DNA of 64,000 bases from Corynebacterium provencense. Its GTDB lineage: Bacteria > Actinomycetota > Actinomycetes > Mycobacteriales > Mycobacteriaceae. Positions 1-8,173 of the stretch are shown here, one piece after another. Made by a program: the position numbers and the translations under genes. Below the pieces are notes generated by a model. It was not told the origin of the DNA, did not search any database, and saw nothing but the letters and a program-made list of their open reading frames with translations. Position 1 is the first letter of the stretch. Each line of letters begins with the position of its first letter. The stretch covers positions 1,340,883 through 1,404,882 of the forward strand of contig LT160592.1 of assembly GCA_900049755.1 (NCBI GenBank). Reading direction: 5' to 3'.

Positions 1-2259
1 ACCCCACGCCGGAAGGCGTGGCTCGCCGGCGCTCTCGGCCTCGGTACCGCTCTCACACTCGGCGCCGGGACGCTGGCGATCCCGACCGCCGCCGCCCAAC
101 GCTCCCTCGCCGACAGCTTCAACCCCGCCCAGCTCGATGAACTGCTGACCAACGACCTCATCCTCGACTACCTCGAGGTGTGCCGCTCCACCCCGGCCAC
201 CGAGGACCCCGCCGGCGATGCCGCCGACCCTGCAGCCACGCCCGCCGACACAGCCCCAGACACAGCCCCAGACACAGCCGCCGGCACCACCACGGACCCC
301 GGTCCGGTGGCCGTCGCAGACTGCAGCGGCTCCGACGGCAACGGAACCGCCGTGGTCCTGCCGGACAACATCGAACTCGGCAGTGCCGCGGAGAAACTCA
401 CCGTGGACCTCGGCGACGACATCAACATTCTCGGTAAGAAGTACGAGCTCGGTGAGCGCAATCTCTTCGAGATTCTCAGCGCGGCTGCTCTCGGCAGTGA
501 CACGGTCAAGGACATCATCAACGCCATACCTATCGGCAACGGACAGCACCTGCCCCGGATCGACCCGTCGAAACTCGGGGAGTACAGCTCGTATGAACAG
601 GTCAGGTCCGATGCGGCACTCCCGGTGGACGAGAAGACCGAACGGTACTGCGACGGCTTCGAGCTCTTCGGGAGGTGCATCGGAAGCTGGAAGGAGAGGA
701 CCTATGACGCCAACCTCAAAAAGCGGCAGGAGGCCCTGAAGATCGCCGAATACCTCACCGGACACACCTATGACGCCTCCGCCCCGGTCATGCTGCCGGA
801 ACTCGGGGCGACCTCCCCCCAGGGCTCGGCGACCGTCTCCGGCGACGGCGTCCAGGTCGCCGCTGCGATGCGGAACGGTTCGGCAGTGGCGGAGGCGAGG
901 AAGTTCTTCGGACTCCCCGCCGTCGCACTGGCCGGCGCAGACAAGGGGCGCAGCTCCATCGCCCATTCCGACCTGGGCATCAGCACCGCCCTGAACATGG
1001 ACACCGACGAAATCGGACTGACCTGGTTCGGCCAGCCGATCAACTTCGACCGGCTGAAGGAGTCCGGCATCACCGACCTCGCCGGCGACGAGGCCTCCGG
1101 CCTGCTGGACACGGCGGAGAACCTCAGCCTTCCCGCACTCAAGGAAGTCTCCTGCTTCGGACTGTCCGCCACCGCCACGGCGGAGGGACTCGGCTCGTGC
1201 ACCAACATCCTCGGAACCTTCGACACCTACGAGGATCTCCGGGACCCGGTTGTCGGGGAGTCGCGGCAGTCCCAGGTCGGGATCACCGACCTTTCGTCAC
1301 TCGTCCTGGGCAATGACGCCCTGGTCAAGCAGCTCACCGGCAAGTCGGAGACCACCCCGTTCCTCGACGACCTGGCGGAGAACCTCACCAGTGAGGAAGG
1401 CCGGCTGAAGTTCGCCAAGGACTTCGTCCGGTTCACCCGCGACGTCCGCACCGAAGAAGTTGACGTGCCTGTGCTCGACGAGGACGGGCAGCCTGTCCTC
1501 GACGAGGAGGGGAATCCGAAGACGGAGAAGTCCACCCGCGAAACCACCGCGGCATGGCTGACCTCCGACTACGGACTGCGTGAGCCCGTGACCGTGGAGT
1601 GGCTCGGCCACCGGGTCGTCTTCTTCCCCGCGGTGGAGGTCAACGGCACCGAGCGTCCGAACATCCTCGGCACCCCGGAGATCGAGAAGATCACCGAGGA
1701 CGCCGATGCGGGTCTGCTCCCGAAGATCAGCCTTGTGACCTGGGACAATGCTTTCGGTCTCGGCACGGTGACCCTCGATGACCTCTCCCGGCCCGACCGG
1801 ATCTTCACGAACTGGGCGGAAAGCGTCACACTTCCGGACGATCTGAAGTGGATCGCGGAACTGGCCGCCGGCGACGACAACGCCGAGGACGAGACCACCG
1901 GAACCACTGAACCTTCTGAGGCCGCTGAGACCACTGAAACCACCACGACGGGTACCGAATCCCCCACCCCGGCGTCCTCCACCTCCGCCACCCCGGCCGA
2001 GGCAGTCCAGTCCGGGACGGCCGGATCCGTCAGCTCCGAACCGGTCGAGGAGTCCGGGGCAACCCGTTCCGCAGCACCGTCGGAGGCACCGTCAGCGGCA
2101 CCGTCGGCAGCTCCTTCGAGCACCGGGGCGTCCGACCCGGAGGAGACAGCCGGGGAAACCTCCTCGCCTGTCCCGGCGGAATCTGCACAGTCCACGGCCT
2201 CTGACGTGACGGCCCCGTCGTCCACCACGGCCGCAGCGGCCACCGCCACCGACGAATAG
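1..2259 (+). CDS. Secreted protein of unknown function (5' end outside the window)
   Basis: The frame is open from the first base, so the start codon lies upstream; 752 residues are visible. The first ~33 visible residues are Arg/Lys followed by a Gly/Ala/Leu-rich hydrophobic run ending in AAAQ, which looks like a Sec signal peptide with cleavage after Ala. A short in-frame repeat (DTAP three times) follows at about residues 80-92. The middle is a soluble acidic region with no motif I recognise. The last ~130 residues are a low-complexity Ser/Thr/Pro/Glu/Ala tail, typical of wall-spanning stalks, but there is no LPxTG motif or C-terminal membrane helix, so it is probably secreted or loosely wall-associated. 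Export is well supported; function is unknown. Confidence 0.75.
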   Translation, partial: TPRRKAWLAGALGLGTALTLGAGTLAIPTAAAQRSLADSFNPAQLDELLTNDLILDYLEVCRSTPATEDPAGDAADPAATPADTAPDTAPDTAAGTTTDPGPVAVADCSGSDGNGTAVVLPDNIELGSAAEKLTVDLGDDINILGKKYELGERNLFEILSAAALGSDTVKDIINAIPIGNGQHLPRIDPSKLGEYSSYEQVRSDAALPVDEKTERYCDGFELFGRCIGSWKERTYDANLKKRQEALKIAEYLTGHTYDASAPVMLPELGATSPQGSATVSGDGVQVAAAMRNGSAVAEARKFFGLPAVALAGADKGRSSIAHSDLGISTALNMDTDEIGLTWFGQPINFDRLKESGITDLAGDEASGLLDTAENLSLPALKEVSCFGLSATATAEGLGSCTNILGTFDTYEDLRDPVVGESRQSQVGITDLSSLVLGNDALVKQLTGKSETTPFLDDLAENLTSEEGRLKFAKDFVRFTRDVRTEEVDVPVLDEDGQPVLDEEGNPKTEKSTRETTAAWLTSDYGLREPVTVEWLGHRVVFFPAVEVNGTERPNILGTPEIEKITEDADAGLLPKISLVTWDNAFGLGTVTLDDLSRPDRIFTNWAESVTLPDDLKWIAELAAGDDNAEDETTGTTEPSEAAETTETTTTGTESPTPASSTSATPAEAVQSGTAGSVSSEPVEESGATRSAAPSEAPSAAPSAAPSSTGASDPEETAGETSSPVPAESAQSTASDVTAPSSTTAAAATATDE

Positions 2260-2360
2260 GCTTCCTGCGGTCATCTCCGGGAAAGGGTAGACACGGTGGG
2301 GAATCGGCACGCACGCCGTGCCGGGCATTCTGACCACCACCACCTCCCAGGGAGACCACC

Positions 2361-3131
2361 ATGTCAGGAACTTACGGACAACTCGTCCTCGACGCCCACA
2401 CCGCGCTGTTCGACCGCGGTGACACCGGCGTCCTGGACACCGCCTTCTCCGAGAACTTCATCGAGCATTCACCACTTGTCGCCGGCGACCGTGACGGGCT
2501 CCGGACCATGGTCGAGGGAGCCGGGGACGCTGTCGGGTACACCAACGCGAGAGTTCTCGCCGACGGTGACCTCGTCGCCCTCCACGGCCGCTTCACCGGC
2601 CTCGACGAGACTGACCTGGTCGGTTTCGACATCTACCGGGTCGCCGACGGAAAACTGGTCGAACACTGGGATTCACTGGTCCCTGTCGCCGCGCCGAACC
2701 CCAGCGGGCGTACGCAGCTTGACGGACCGGTCAAGGTCGACAGCTCCGTCGATTCGGAGGCCAGCCGTGCCACGGTGACGGAGTTCTTCACCCGCACACT
2801 CATAGGCCGGGACTACGACGGTTTCCGCCGGTACACCCGCGACGGGGTGTTCCTGCAGCACAGTCCGGACATCGCCGACGGGGTGGACGCCGTGATCGGC
2901 TACCTCGAGGACCTGAAGGCGAAGGGGCAGGGTCTGGTCTACGACAGGATCCACCGCACTGTCGCGGACGGGCAGTTCGTCCTCACGCACTCGGAAGGGT
3001 CAGTGGCCGGGGTGCGTCATTCCTATGCGGAGCTCTGGCATCTCAGTGACGGTGTGCTCACCGAGATGTGGGACGCCGTCACCGAGGTACCCGCCGATGC
3101 TGAGGCCCTGCACGACCACGGCATCTTCTGA
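2361..3131 (+). CDS. Tandem SnoaL-like (NTF2-fold) protein
   Basis: A 256-residue soluble protein built of two NTF2-like/SnoaL-like halves (about 1-115 and 135-256). Each half carries the family pattern of a helix, an F-x-E/x-H-SP segment (IEHSP in the first, LQHSP in the second) and a strand ending in a D-x-Y/W-H or W-D element. Members are small cone-shaped domains used as polyketide cyclases, ester hydrolases or ligand-binding proteins; a precise substrate cannot be read. A GGGAG ribosome-binding site sits 7 nt before the ATG. The gene stands alone: it follows the secreted protein by about 100 bp and converges on the broken aldehyde dehydrogenase downstream. Confidence 0.75.
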   Translation: MSGTYGQLVLDAHTALFDRGDTGVLDTAFSENFIEHSPLVAGDRDGLRTMVEGAGDAVGYTNARVLADGDLVALHGRFTGLDETDLVGFDIYRVADGKLVEHWDSLVPVAAPNPSGRTQLDGPVKVDSSVDSEASRATVTEFFTRTLIGRDYDGFRRYTRDGVFLQHSPDIADGVDAVIGYLEDLKAKGQGLVYDRIHRTVADGQFVLTHSEGSVAGVRHSYAELWHLSDGVLTEMWDAVTEVPADAEALHDHGIF

Positions 3132-3168
3132 CCTGGTTTCCTGACCCCGCTCCCCGTGCCCCTGTGGG

Positions 3169-3823
3169 TTATTTTTTTACGGAGTAGAGGCGTTTGTTGA
3201 CGAACTCGTCGATACCCAACGGGCCGAGTTCACGACCGTACCCGGAGCGTTTCACCCCGCCGAACGGCATCCCCTCAGTCTCCGGGGCGGACTGGTTGAC
3301 CCCGGTCATCCCGGCGTCGAGTCCCTCGGCGAACGCCTCGGCCCGGCCCGGTTCCACCGCGAACACCGTCGACCCCAGCCCGTACTGGGTGTTGTTGGCC
3401 AGGGCCAGGGCCTCGGCGTCCGAACCTGCCCGGTACACGGTGACCACCGGGCCGAAGAACTCCTCGTAGTAGATCTGCGAACCCACCGGAATCCCGGTGA
3501 CCACCGCCGGGGAGACGTAGAACCCGTCGGCGAACGCGCCGCCGACCCGGGTGCCGCCGACATGCACCGTCGCCCCGGCGGCGACGGCCCGGTCAAGCTG
3601 GTCGAGCCAGGTCGGCGATGCGGGCGGCCACGGCGGCGCGGTGGGTGACGGGGGTGGCCCGCCAGGTTGCTGCGGCTGCCGCGGCGGTGTCGAGGATGCC
3701 GGCCAGTTCGGTGTCGGTGAGGTGGGGGTAGGTGGCGGTGGTGGTGCCGGTGGCGGGGTTGACGGACCGGTACACCGGCCCAGACGACGCAGAGGCAGCA
3801 GAGGTGGTGGAGGTCTCAGACAT
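3169..3823 (-). pseudogene. NAD(P)-dependent aldehyde dehydrogenase (succinate-semialdehyde type), internally deleted
   Basis: The N-terminal ~73 residues (start ATG at 3823, AGGAGA ribosome-binding site 6 nt upstream) carry the typical YRSVNPATG opening of a succinate-semialdehyde-type dehydrogenase. The last ~145 residues carry the C-terminal catalytic-fold signatures EEFFGPV, NNTQYGLGSTVF and MPFGGVKRSGYGRELG. The central ~250 residues, including the Rossmann core, the catalytic Glu and the catalytic Cys, are absent. The two parts abut near 3600 in different frames: the 5' frame stops at about 3594 while the other frame reads on as WLDQLDRAVAAG. It cannot encode an active enzyme. It is therefore called a deletion pseudogene; I cannot tell biological deletion from misassembly. 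Confidence 0.85.
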
Positions 3824-3980
3824 GGTGTTCTCCTGGTGGTGACGGTGACGGATGGTCGTGTCCGCGAGGATAGTCAGTCCCGGCCACAGGCGTCGCAGCC
3901 CCGACCGCACGGGGTGCGGTCGGGCCCCACGGCGGGTATTCGGATCACAGTGCACGGATCCCTGCACCACCCGAAAACTC

Positions 3981-4004
3981 AAGTGTATCCATGTGTATAC
4001 ACTT
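3981..4004. promoter_or_regulatory. Inverted repeat, candidate GntR operator upstream of thiM
   Basis: AAGTGTAT (3981-3988) and ATACACTT (3997-4004) form a perfect 8-bp inverted repeat with an 8-nt spacer, and the right part also contains the perfect 10-bp palindrome GTGTATACAC (3993-4002). It lies 29-52 bp before the thiM start. FadR/FCD-class GntR proteins bind short palindromes of this type, and a GntR gene ends the operon, so autoregulation is a reasonable inference. Confidence 0.5.
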
Positions 4005-4032
4005 ACCAACTCGCCCGCAGGAGGCACGGAAG

Positions 4033-4827
4033 ATGCACTTCACCACATATGACGCCCCACAAGTGGCCGCCGACTACACCACGATCGCCGAGAAATCCCC
4101 TTTCGTGTACGGACTCACCAACTACATCGCCGCCAACCTCAGCGCCAACGTCGTCCTGGCTGCAGGCGCAGGACCCGCCATCGGAGCAGGCGCCGACTGG
4201 ACCAGTACTTTTCCCGCCACCGCCCAGGGGGTGTGGATCAACACTGCGACGGTCATCAGCAACAGTGAATCCGAGATAAGGACCGCCGCGCAGACGGCAC
4301 ACCGAGCGGGGACGCCGTGGGTTCTCGATCCTGTCGCCGCCGGGTCCGCCCCGGAGTACGACTCCCTGGTGAAGTCACTGCTGGCCTACCGTCCGACCGT
4401 CATCCGGGGAAACGCCAGTGAGCTCGTTGCCCTGGCAGGAGGGGAGGGACAGGGCAGAGGAGTCGAGACGACTCTGAACTCTGACCAGGCAGTGGGGCAT
4501 ATCGAACAGCTGGCCCGCGATACCGGCGCCGTCGTGGCTGTCAGCGGGCCCACCGACTACATCACGGACGGCACCGCCACGGTGGCGGTCACCGGTGGAG
4601 ACAGACGCCTCACCCAGGTCACCGGGGCCGGGTGCAGTCTCGGCGCCCTGACGGCCGCAGCCGTGGCAGCGGTGGAGGATCCCCTGCGCGCAACGGTCGC
4701 CTCACACGCCGCCTTTGCCCGCGCTGCGGAGATCGCGGCGCAGACAGTGGGACCGCACGGAGGGACCGGATCATTCGCCGTCGCCCTGGTGGACGGCCTC
4801 CACACACTCGCGAACGCAGACAACTGA
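4033..4827 (+). CDS. thiM: Hydroxyethylthiazole kinase-like protein (ThiM)
   Basis: Encodes 264 residues of the ribokinase-like ThiM family, which phosphorylates 4-methyl-5-(2-hydroxyethyl)thiazole with ATP in thiamine salvage. Family signatures are the N-terminal VYGLTNYIAANLSAN block (thiazole side), the central LDPVAAG and the C-terminal GAGCSLGALTA motif with the family Cys at about residue 201. The ATG at 4033 is chosen because CAGGAGG (4018-4024) lies at proper spacing; an ATG 42 nt upstream has no such site. Oddly, there is no TPP riboswitch here (thiC elsewhere in the window has one); the leader instead holds a GntR-like palindrome. The gene heads an operon with a flavin monooxygenase, a rhodanese and a GntR regulator, so it may serve thiazole catabolism or scavenging rather than plain thiamine salvage. 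Confidence 0.85.
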   Translation: MHFTTYDAPQVAADYTTIAEKSPFVYGLTNYIAANLSANVVLAAGAGPAIGAGADWTSTFPATAQGVWINTATVISNSESEIRTAAQTAHRAGTPWVLDPVAAGSAPEYDSLVKSLLAYRPTVIRGNASELVALAGGEGQGRGVETTLNSDQAVGHIEQLARDTGAVVAVSGPTDYITDGTATVAVTGGDRRLTQVTGAGCSLGALTAAAVAAVEDPLRATVASHAAFARAAEIAAQTVGPHGGTGSFAVALVDGLHTLANADN

Positions 4828-4845
4828 AGCTGAGGAGTAACCGAA

Positions 4846-6189
4846 ATGCAGTTGGCAGCCTTTCTCAATGCAGGAGCACAGGGAACTGTCGGGTGGCGGC
4901 ATCCGAATGCACCCACCAGTTTCCTCTCTGCCTCCCACTACGCCACCATGGCCAGAATCCTCGAAGATGCCGGCTTCGACGTAGCTTTTGTACCCGATTC
5001 ACTGACAGTGCCACGCAGTCTCGGCGACTCGTTCGAGCCTGCCGTGAAGTGGGGGACGGGGACCCCCCGTATGGACCCGGTCCCCGTTGTCAGTGTCATG
5101 GCGGCAGTCACCACCCACCTCGGCATCGCCGCGACAGCTTCCACCAGCTACAACCAGCCGTACTCGATCGCCCGGACTTTCGCCACACTCGACCACCTCA
5201 GTGGGGGCAGGGCAGGGTGGAACGTGGTGACGAGTTTCCAGGACGCCGAGGCCCAGAACTTCGGCTCACGGAGCCTTGACGCCAAGAAGGACAGGTACGG
5301 ACGAGCCGAGGAGTTTCTCCGGGTGGTCACCCGGCTCTGGGACAGCTGGGACGATGACGCCGTACTGCTCGACAAGGACAACGGAGTTTTCGCCCGCCCC
5401 GATCTGGTCGATGAGGTATCCCACCAGGGGAGGTACTACTCGGTGAGGGGTCCGTTGGGCGTTCCCCGGCCACCACAGGGTTATCCCGTCCTGTTCCAGG
5501 CAGGAGCGTCCGACGCCGGCAGAGACCTGGCGTCGAGGTGGGCCGACGTCGTCTTCTGCAGTCATGAATCAATGGAATCCGCACAGGACTACTACCGGGA
5601 CATCAAGGAACGCGCCAGGAAATGGGGCAGAGACCCCGAACAGGTGAAAATTCTCCCGGCCGCGACCGTGGTGGTCGGCGAGGACGACAGCGACGCCCGG
5701 GCGAAGCATGAGGCTTTCGCCCGTCTGGTGACACCGGAGGCAGGTCTTTCACGGATGGCCTACCACGTCAACGTCGACCTCACCCGGTACGATCTCGACG
5801 GGCCACTCCCCTCACTCGAAGAGGTGGGTGTCGAGGGCCACTACAAGGAGATCATGGAGTTCTCGCGTCGGGAGAATCTCACCATCCGACAGATCGGAGC
5901 GTGGTACGGGGCACGCACTGAAGGCGGAATGGTGGGTTCTCCGGTCCATATCGCGGATACCATGCAGAAATGGCTGGACAACAAGGCCGCGGACGGATTC
6001 ATGATACAGCCGACCCATGTCCCCGGTTCGTTCCGAGAATTCTCCGACAAGGTCATACCCGAGCTCAGGAAGCGGGGTCTGGTCCGTACAGAGTATTCGG
6101 GAACAACTCTGCGCGACAACCTGGGACTGCCACGGCCTGCAAGGAACGAATGGATCCACCGGGCGGCCGTGAAAACTGAGGGACAGTGA
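4846..6189 (+). CDS. NtaA/SnaA/DszA-family FMN-dependent monooxygenase
   Basis: Encodes 447 residues, the usual size for the NtaA/SnaA/DszA/SoxA branch of bacterial-luciferase-like monooxygenases, which use reduced FMN from a separate reductase to attack C-S or C-N bonds. Landmarks are the N-terminal WRHP and FVPDS segments, GIAATASTSYNQPYSIARTF, the SGGRAGWNVVTS block, NFG around residue 145, the QAGAS(D/S)AGR phosphate-binding loop, and the C-terminal FMIQPTHVPGSF(R)EF segment. It starts 18 bp after thiM and its stop overlaps the GTG of the rhodanese gene (GTGA). Together with the rhodanese this suggests oxidative opening of a sulfur-containing compound. The substrate cannot be read. Confidence 0.85.
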   Translation: MQLAAFLNAGAQGTVGWRHPNAPTSFLSASHYATMARILEDAGFDVAFVPDSLTVPRSLGDSFEPAVKWGTGTPRMDPVPVVSVMAAVTTHLGIAATASTSYNQPYSIARTFATLDHLSGGRAGWNVVTSFQDAEAQNFGSRSLDAKKDRYGRAEEFLRVVTRLWDSWDDDAVLLDKDNGVFARPDLVDEVSHQGRYYSVRGPLGVPRPPQGYPVLFQAGASDAGRDLASRWADVVFCSHESMESAQDYYRDIKERARKWGRDPEQVKILPAATVVVGEDDSDARAKHEAFARLVTPEAGLSRMAYHVNVDLTRYDLDGPLPSLEEVGVEGHYKEIMEFSRRENLTIRQIGAWYGARTEGGMVGSPVHIADTMQKWLDNKAADGFMIQPTHVPGSFREFSDKVIPELRKRGLVRTEYSGTTLRDNLGLPRPARNEWIHRAAVKTEGQ

Positions 6190-7289
6190 GCACGATGCAG
6201 AGTTCTGTTCAGGGCACCATTGGAGCTGCACCGCAGTCTCCCCTGGTTTCCGTGGAATGGCTGGCCCGGCAGACAGGAGACCTTCCGGGATCCGTAGATC
6301 GCGCACCCGACCGACCTGATGTCCCGGTCATCATTGACGCTTCCGTTCACCGCGACCACTCCCTCAAGGGCACGGACCGGCACTACTCCAGCGGGTGGAG
6401 CGACTACCTCTCGGAGCACATCCCGGGGGCACTCTTCGCCGACCTGCTCCTGGATTTCTCCGATTCAGGTTCCGGTTTCCTCTTCACCCGCCCGACAGAA
6501 CGACAGTTCATCAGCGCCCTGAAGAGATCCGGGTTCCCTGTCTCCGACACGAATACCGTCCGGAACGACGGCCAGGCAGTGCATCCGGCGGCACTTCCCC
6601 CGGAATCTGAACCGGAATCTGACCCGGAATCTGACAAGGGGAGCGCGTCACCCGGGGACGTCACCCTGGTCATCTACGATCAGCTGAACGGAGCATGGGC
6701 GGCCCGGCTGTGGTGGCTCTTCCGCTCCTTCGGAGTGTCCGGGGTGAAAGTCCTGGACGGAGGCCTGGCCAGGTGGAAGAGCTCCGGCTACCGGGTGCGC
6801 TCAGGAGAGGAGCCCAGTCAGCGGCGGTACCTTCCGACCATCAGACTACGGGAGGAGGAACCCGCCCACATGTTCACTGAACTGGAACAGGTCGGGCACC
6901 TGAGTGACGGCCTGAGCTCCGGTGACGCCACGCCACACCGGGCCGGCACGACACGCACGGAGCTGGTGTGCGCCCTACGTCACGAACAGTTCGTGAAGCG
7001 CGACGGAGATCCTTCCACCGGTCATATACCAGGATCTGTCAACTTCCCCTATGCCGACACATTGAATCCTGACGGTACCGTCTCCGACGAGAGGACACTC
7101 GCTGTCGCCCGCTCTCTCGGACTTCGACCGGAGAATTCACCGTCTGAGAACCTGATACTGTACTGCGGAGGCGGGATAAATGCTGCGGGACTTGCTCTGG
7201 CATTGACGGCCAACGGATTCACCAACTTGAGTGTTTTCGACGGGTCCATGACTGAGTGGCGCGCCGACCCGGGCCGCCCGGTAGCCTGA
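6186..7289 (+). CDS. Rhodanese-domain sulfurtransferase (two domains)
   Basis: A 367-residue tandem rhodanese (thiosulfate or 3-mercaptopyruvate sulfurtransferase class). The first, inactive-type domain (~22-245) has VIIDAS, HIPGALFADL, VVIYD-like and KVLDGGLARWK elements. The second domain holds the catalytic CGGGINA loop with Cys at about residue 327, followed by the FDGSMTEW end. A Glu/Ser/Pro/Asp repeat linker (EPESDPESD) at ~137-150 is a small insertion within the first domain. The chosen start is GTG at 6186, overlapping the previous stop (GTGA); ATG at 6195 is the alternative. In this operon it would accept or pass on sulfur released by the upstream monooxygenase, which is inference. 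Confidence 0.85.
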   Translation: MSTMQSSVQGTIGAAPQSPLVSVEWLARQTGDLPGSVDRAPDRPDVPVIIDASVHRDHSLKGTDRHYSSGWSDYLSEHIPGALFADLLLDFSDSGSGFLFTRPTERQFISALKRSGFPVSDTNTVRNDGQAVHPAALPPESEPESDPESDKGSASPGDVTLVIYDQLNGAWAARLWWLFRSFGVSGVKVLDGGLARWKSSGYRVRSGEEPSQRRYLPTIRLREEEPAHMFTELEQVGHLSDGLSSGDATPHRAGTTRTELVCALRHEQFVKRDGDPSTGHIPGSVNFPYADTLNPDGTVSDERTLAVARSLGLRPENSPSENLILYCGGGINAAGLALALTANGFTNLSVFDGSMTEWRADPGRPVA

Positions 7290-7354
7290 AGGTATACCGG
7301 TGCTCCCCTTTCACCGGGTGCGTATTAACGGTCACGCATAATAAGGAGCGTATT

Positions 7355-8056
7355 CTGAACACCAGGGATTCAATATATCGGCAGATTCGGAGTTCGCTCG
7401 TCAGTGGAGAGTTCAGTCAGAATGACCTCCTGATACCTTCTGCACTCGGAGAGCAGTTCAATGCGTCCCGGACCCCGGTCAGGGAAGCTCTGGCGCTACT
7501 GGAACACGACGGGCTCCTGACCAGGGAGACCCGGGGGTACCGCCCCCGTATCCTGACGGTTGAAGAGCTGCTGGAGGTTTTCGAGGTGCGGGCTGTCGTG
7601 GAGTCCTCGGCGGCAGCCGCTGCTGCCAGGAAGTACGGCGACGTTGACCTTGCGCACTTCGAAAGATATCTCAGGGGCGCGGGACCGGCCGGTGACCCCT
7701 CGCCCGTACCCGGCGAGCCCGTGGGCGAAGAGAGATCAGAGGAGCTGACCCGCGCCGACCTGAACAGCTGGCACGAGGTTGTGAGGAATGCCGCACACAA
7801 CCGGACCCTGGTGGACGTTCTCGCCCGGCTCGACGCACAGATAAGGGTCTCAGCTCCCTGGACCCTGCTGTCCGGCACCGGCGATGCCCGGCCGTTGGCC
7901 TCCCGGGTGAATGAGCACATGGACATCACGCGAGCCATCATGGACCGTGACGCGAGCTCCGCACGCGCGTTGATGCAGCAGCATCTCGACCGTGACCAGG
8001 AGGCGAGGATCGGTCAGCTGGTCGGGGCGGGCCGGCGCGCGCATCCGGTTATCTGA
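7355..8056 (+). CDS. GntR-family (FCD subfamily) transcriptional regulator
   Basis: A winged helix-turn-helix occupies residues ~5-65 (IRSSLVSGEF, ALGEQFNASRTPVREALALLEHDGLL) and is followed by an FCD ligand-binding helical bundle (LLEVFEVRAVVES, WHEVVRNAAHNRTLVDVL, VNEHMDITRAIMDRDASSARALMQQHL). The start is unusual. No ATG, GTG or TTG occurs in frame between the GTG at 7256, which lies inside the rhodanese gene without a ribosome-binding site, and the helix-turn-helix. AAGGAG at 7343-7348 is spaced 6 nt before CTG at 7355, which would give a normal-length 233-residue regulator, so a CTG start is proposed. The regulator probably controls the upstream thiM-monooxygenase-rhodanese genes. Confidence 0.8.
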   Translation: MNTRDSIYRQIRSSLVSGEFSQNDLLIPSALGEQFNASRTPVREALALLEHDGLLTRETRGYRPRILTVEELLEVFEVRAVVESSAAAAAARKYGDVDLAHFERYLRGAGPAGDPSPVPGEPVGEERSEELTRADLNSWHEVVRNAAHNRTLVDVLARLDAQIRVSAPWTLLSGTGDARPLASRVNEHMDITRAIMDRDASSARALMQQHLDRDQEARIGQLVGAGRRAHPVI

Positions 8057-8099
8057 AAGATTCCCGAACCCGGTTACCGTGGTCGCCCCTGCCCCTACT

Positions 8100-8149
8100 G
8101 TTCACGGCAGGTTCACTTCTCCGCCTCTCGTGGCGTACCCACGGTTCAC
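8100..8149 (+). promoter_or_regulatory. Three phased GTTCAC repeats, candidate phosphate-starvation (PhoP/PhoR-type) boxes
   Basis: GTTCAC occurs at 8100-8105, 8111-8116 and 8144-8149, i.e. at steps of 11 and 33 bp, all on the same face of the helix. Direct repeats at one-turn spacing are the hallmark of OmpR/PhoB-type regulators. They lie just upstream of a TAAGGT -10 hexamer (8160-8165) that sits 8 nt before the GTG of the alkaline phosphatase gene. The third repeat covers the region next to where a -35 box would be, fitting activation. The link to PhoP/PhoR is inferred. Confidence 0.65.
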
Positions 8150-8173
8150 CAGGGGATCGTAAGGTCCGCCCCC

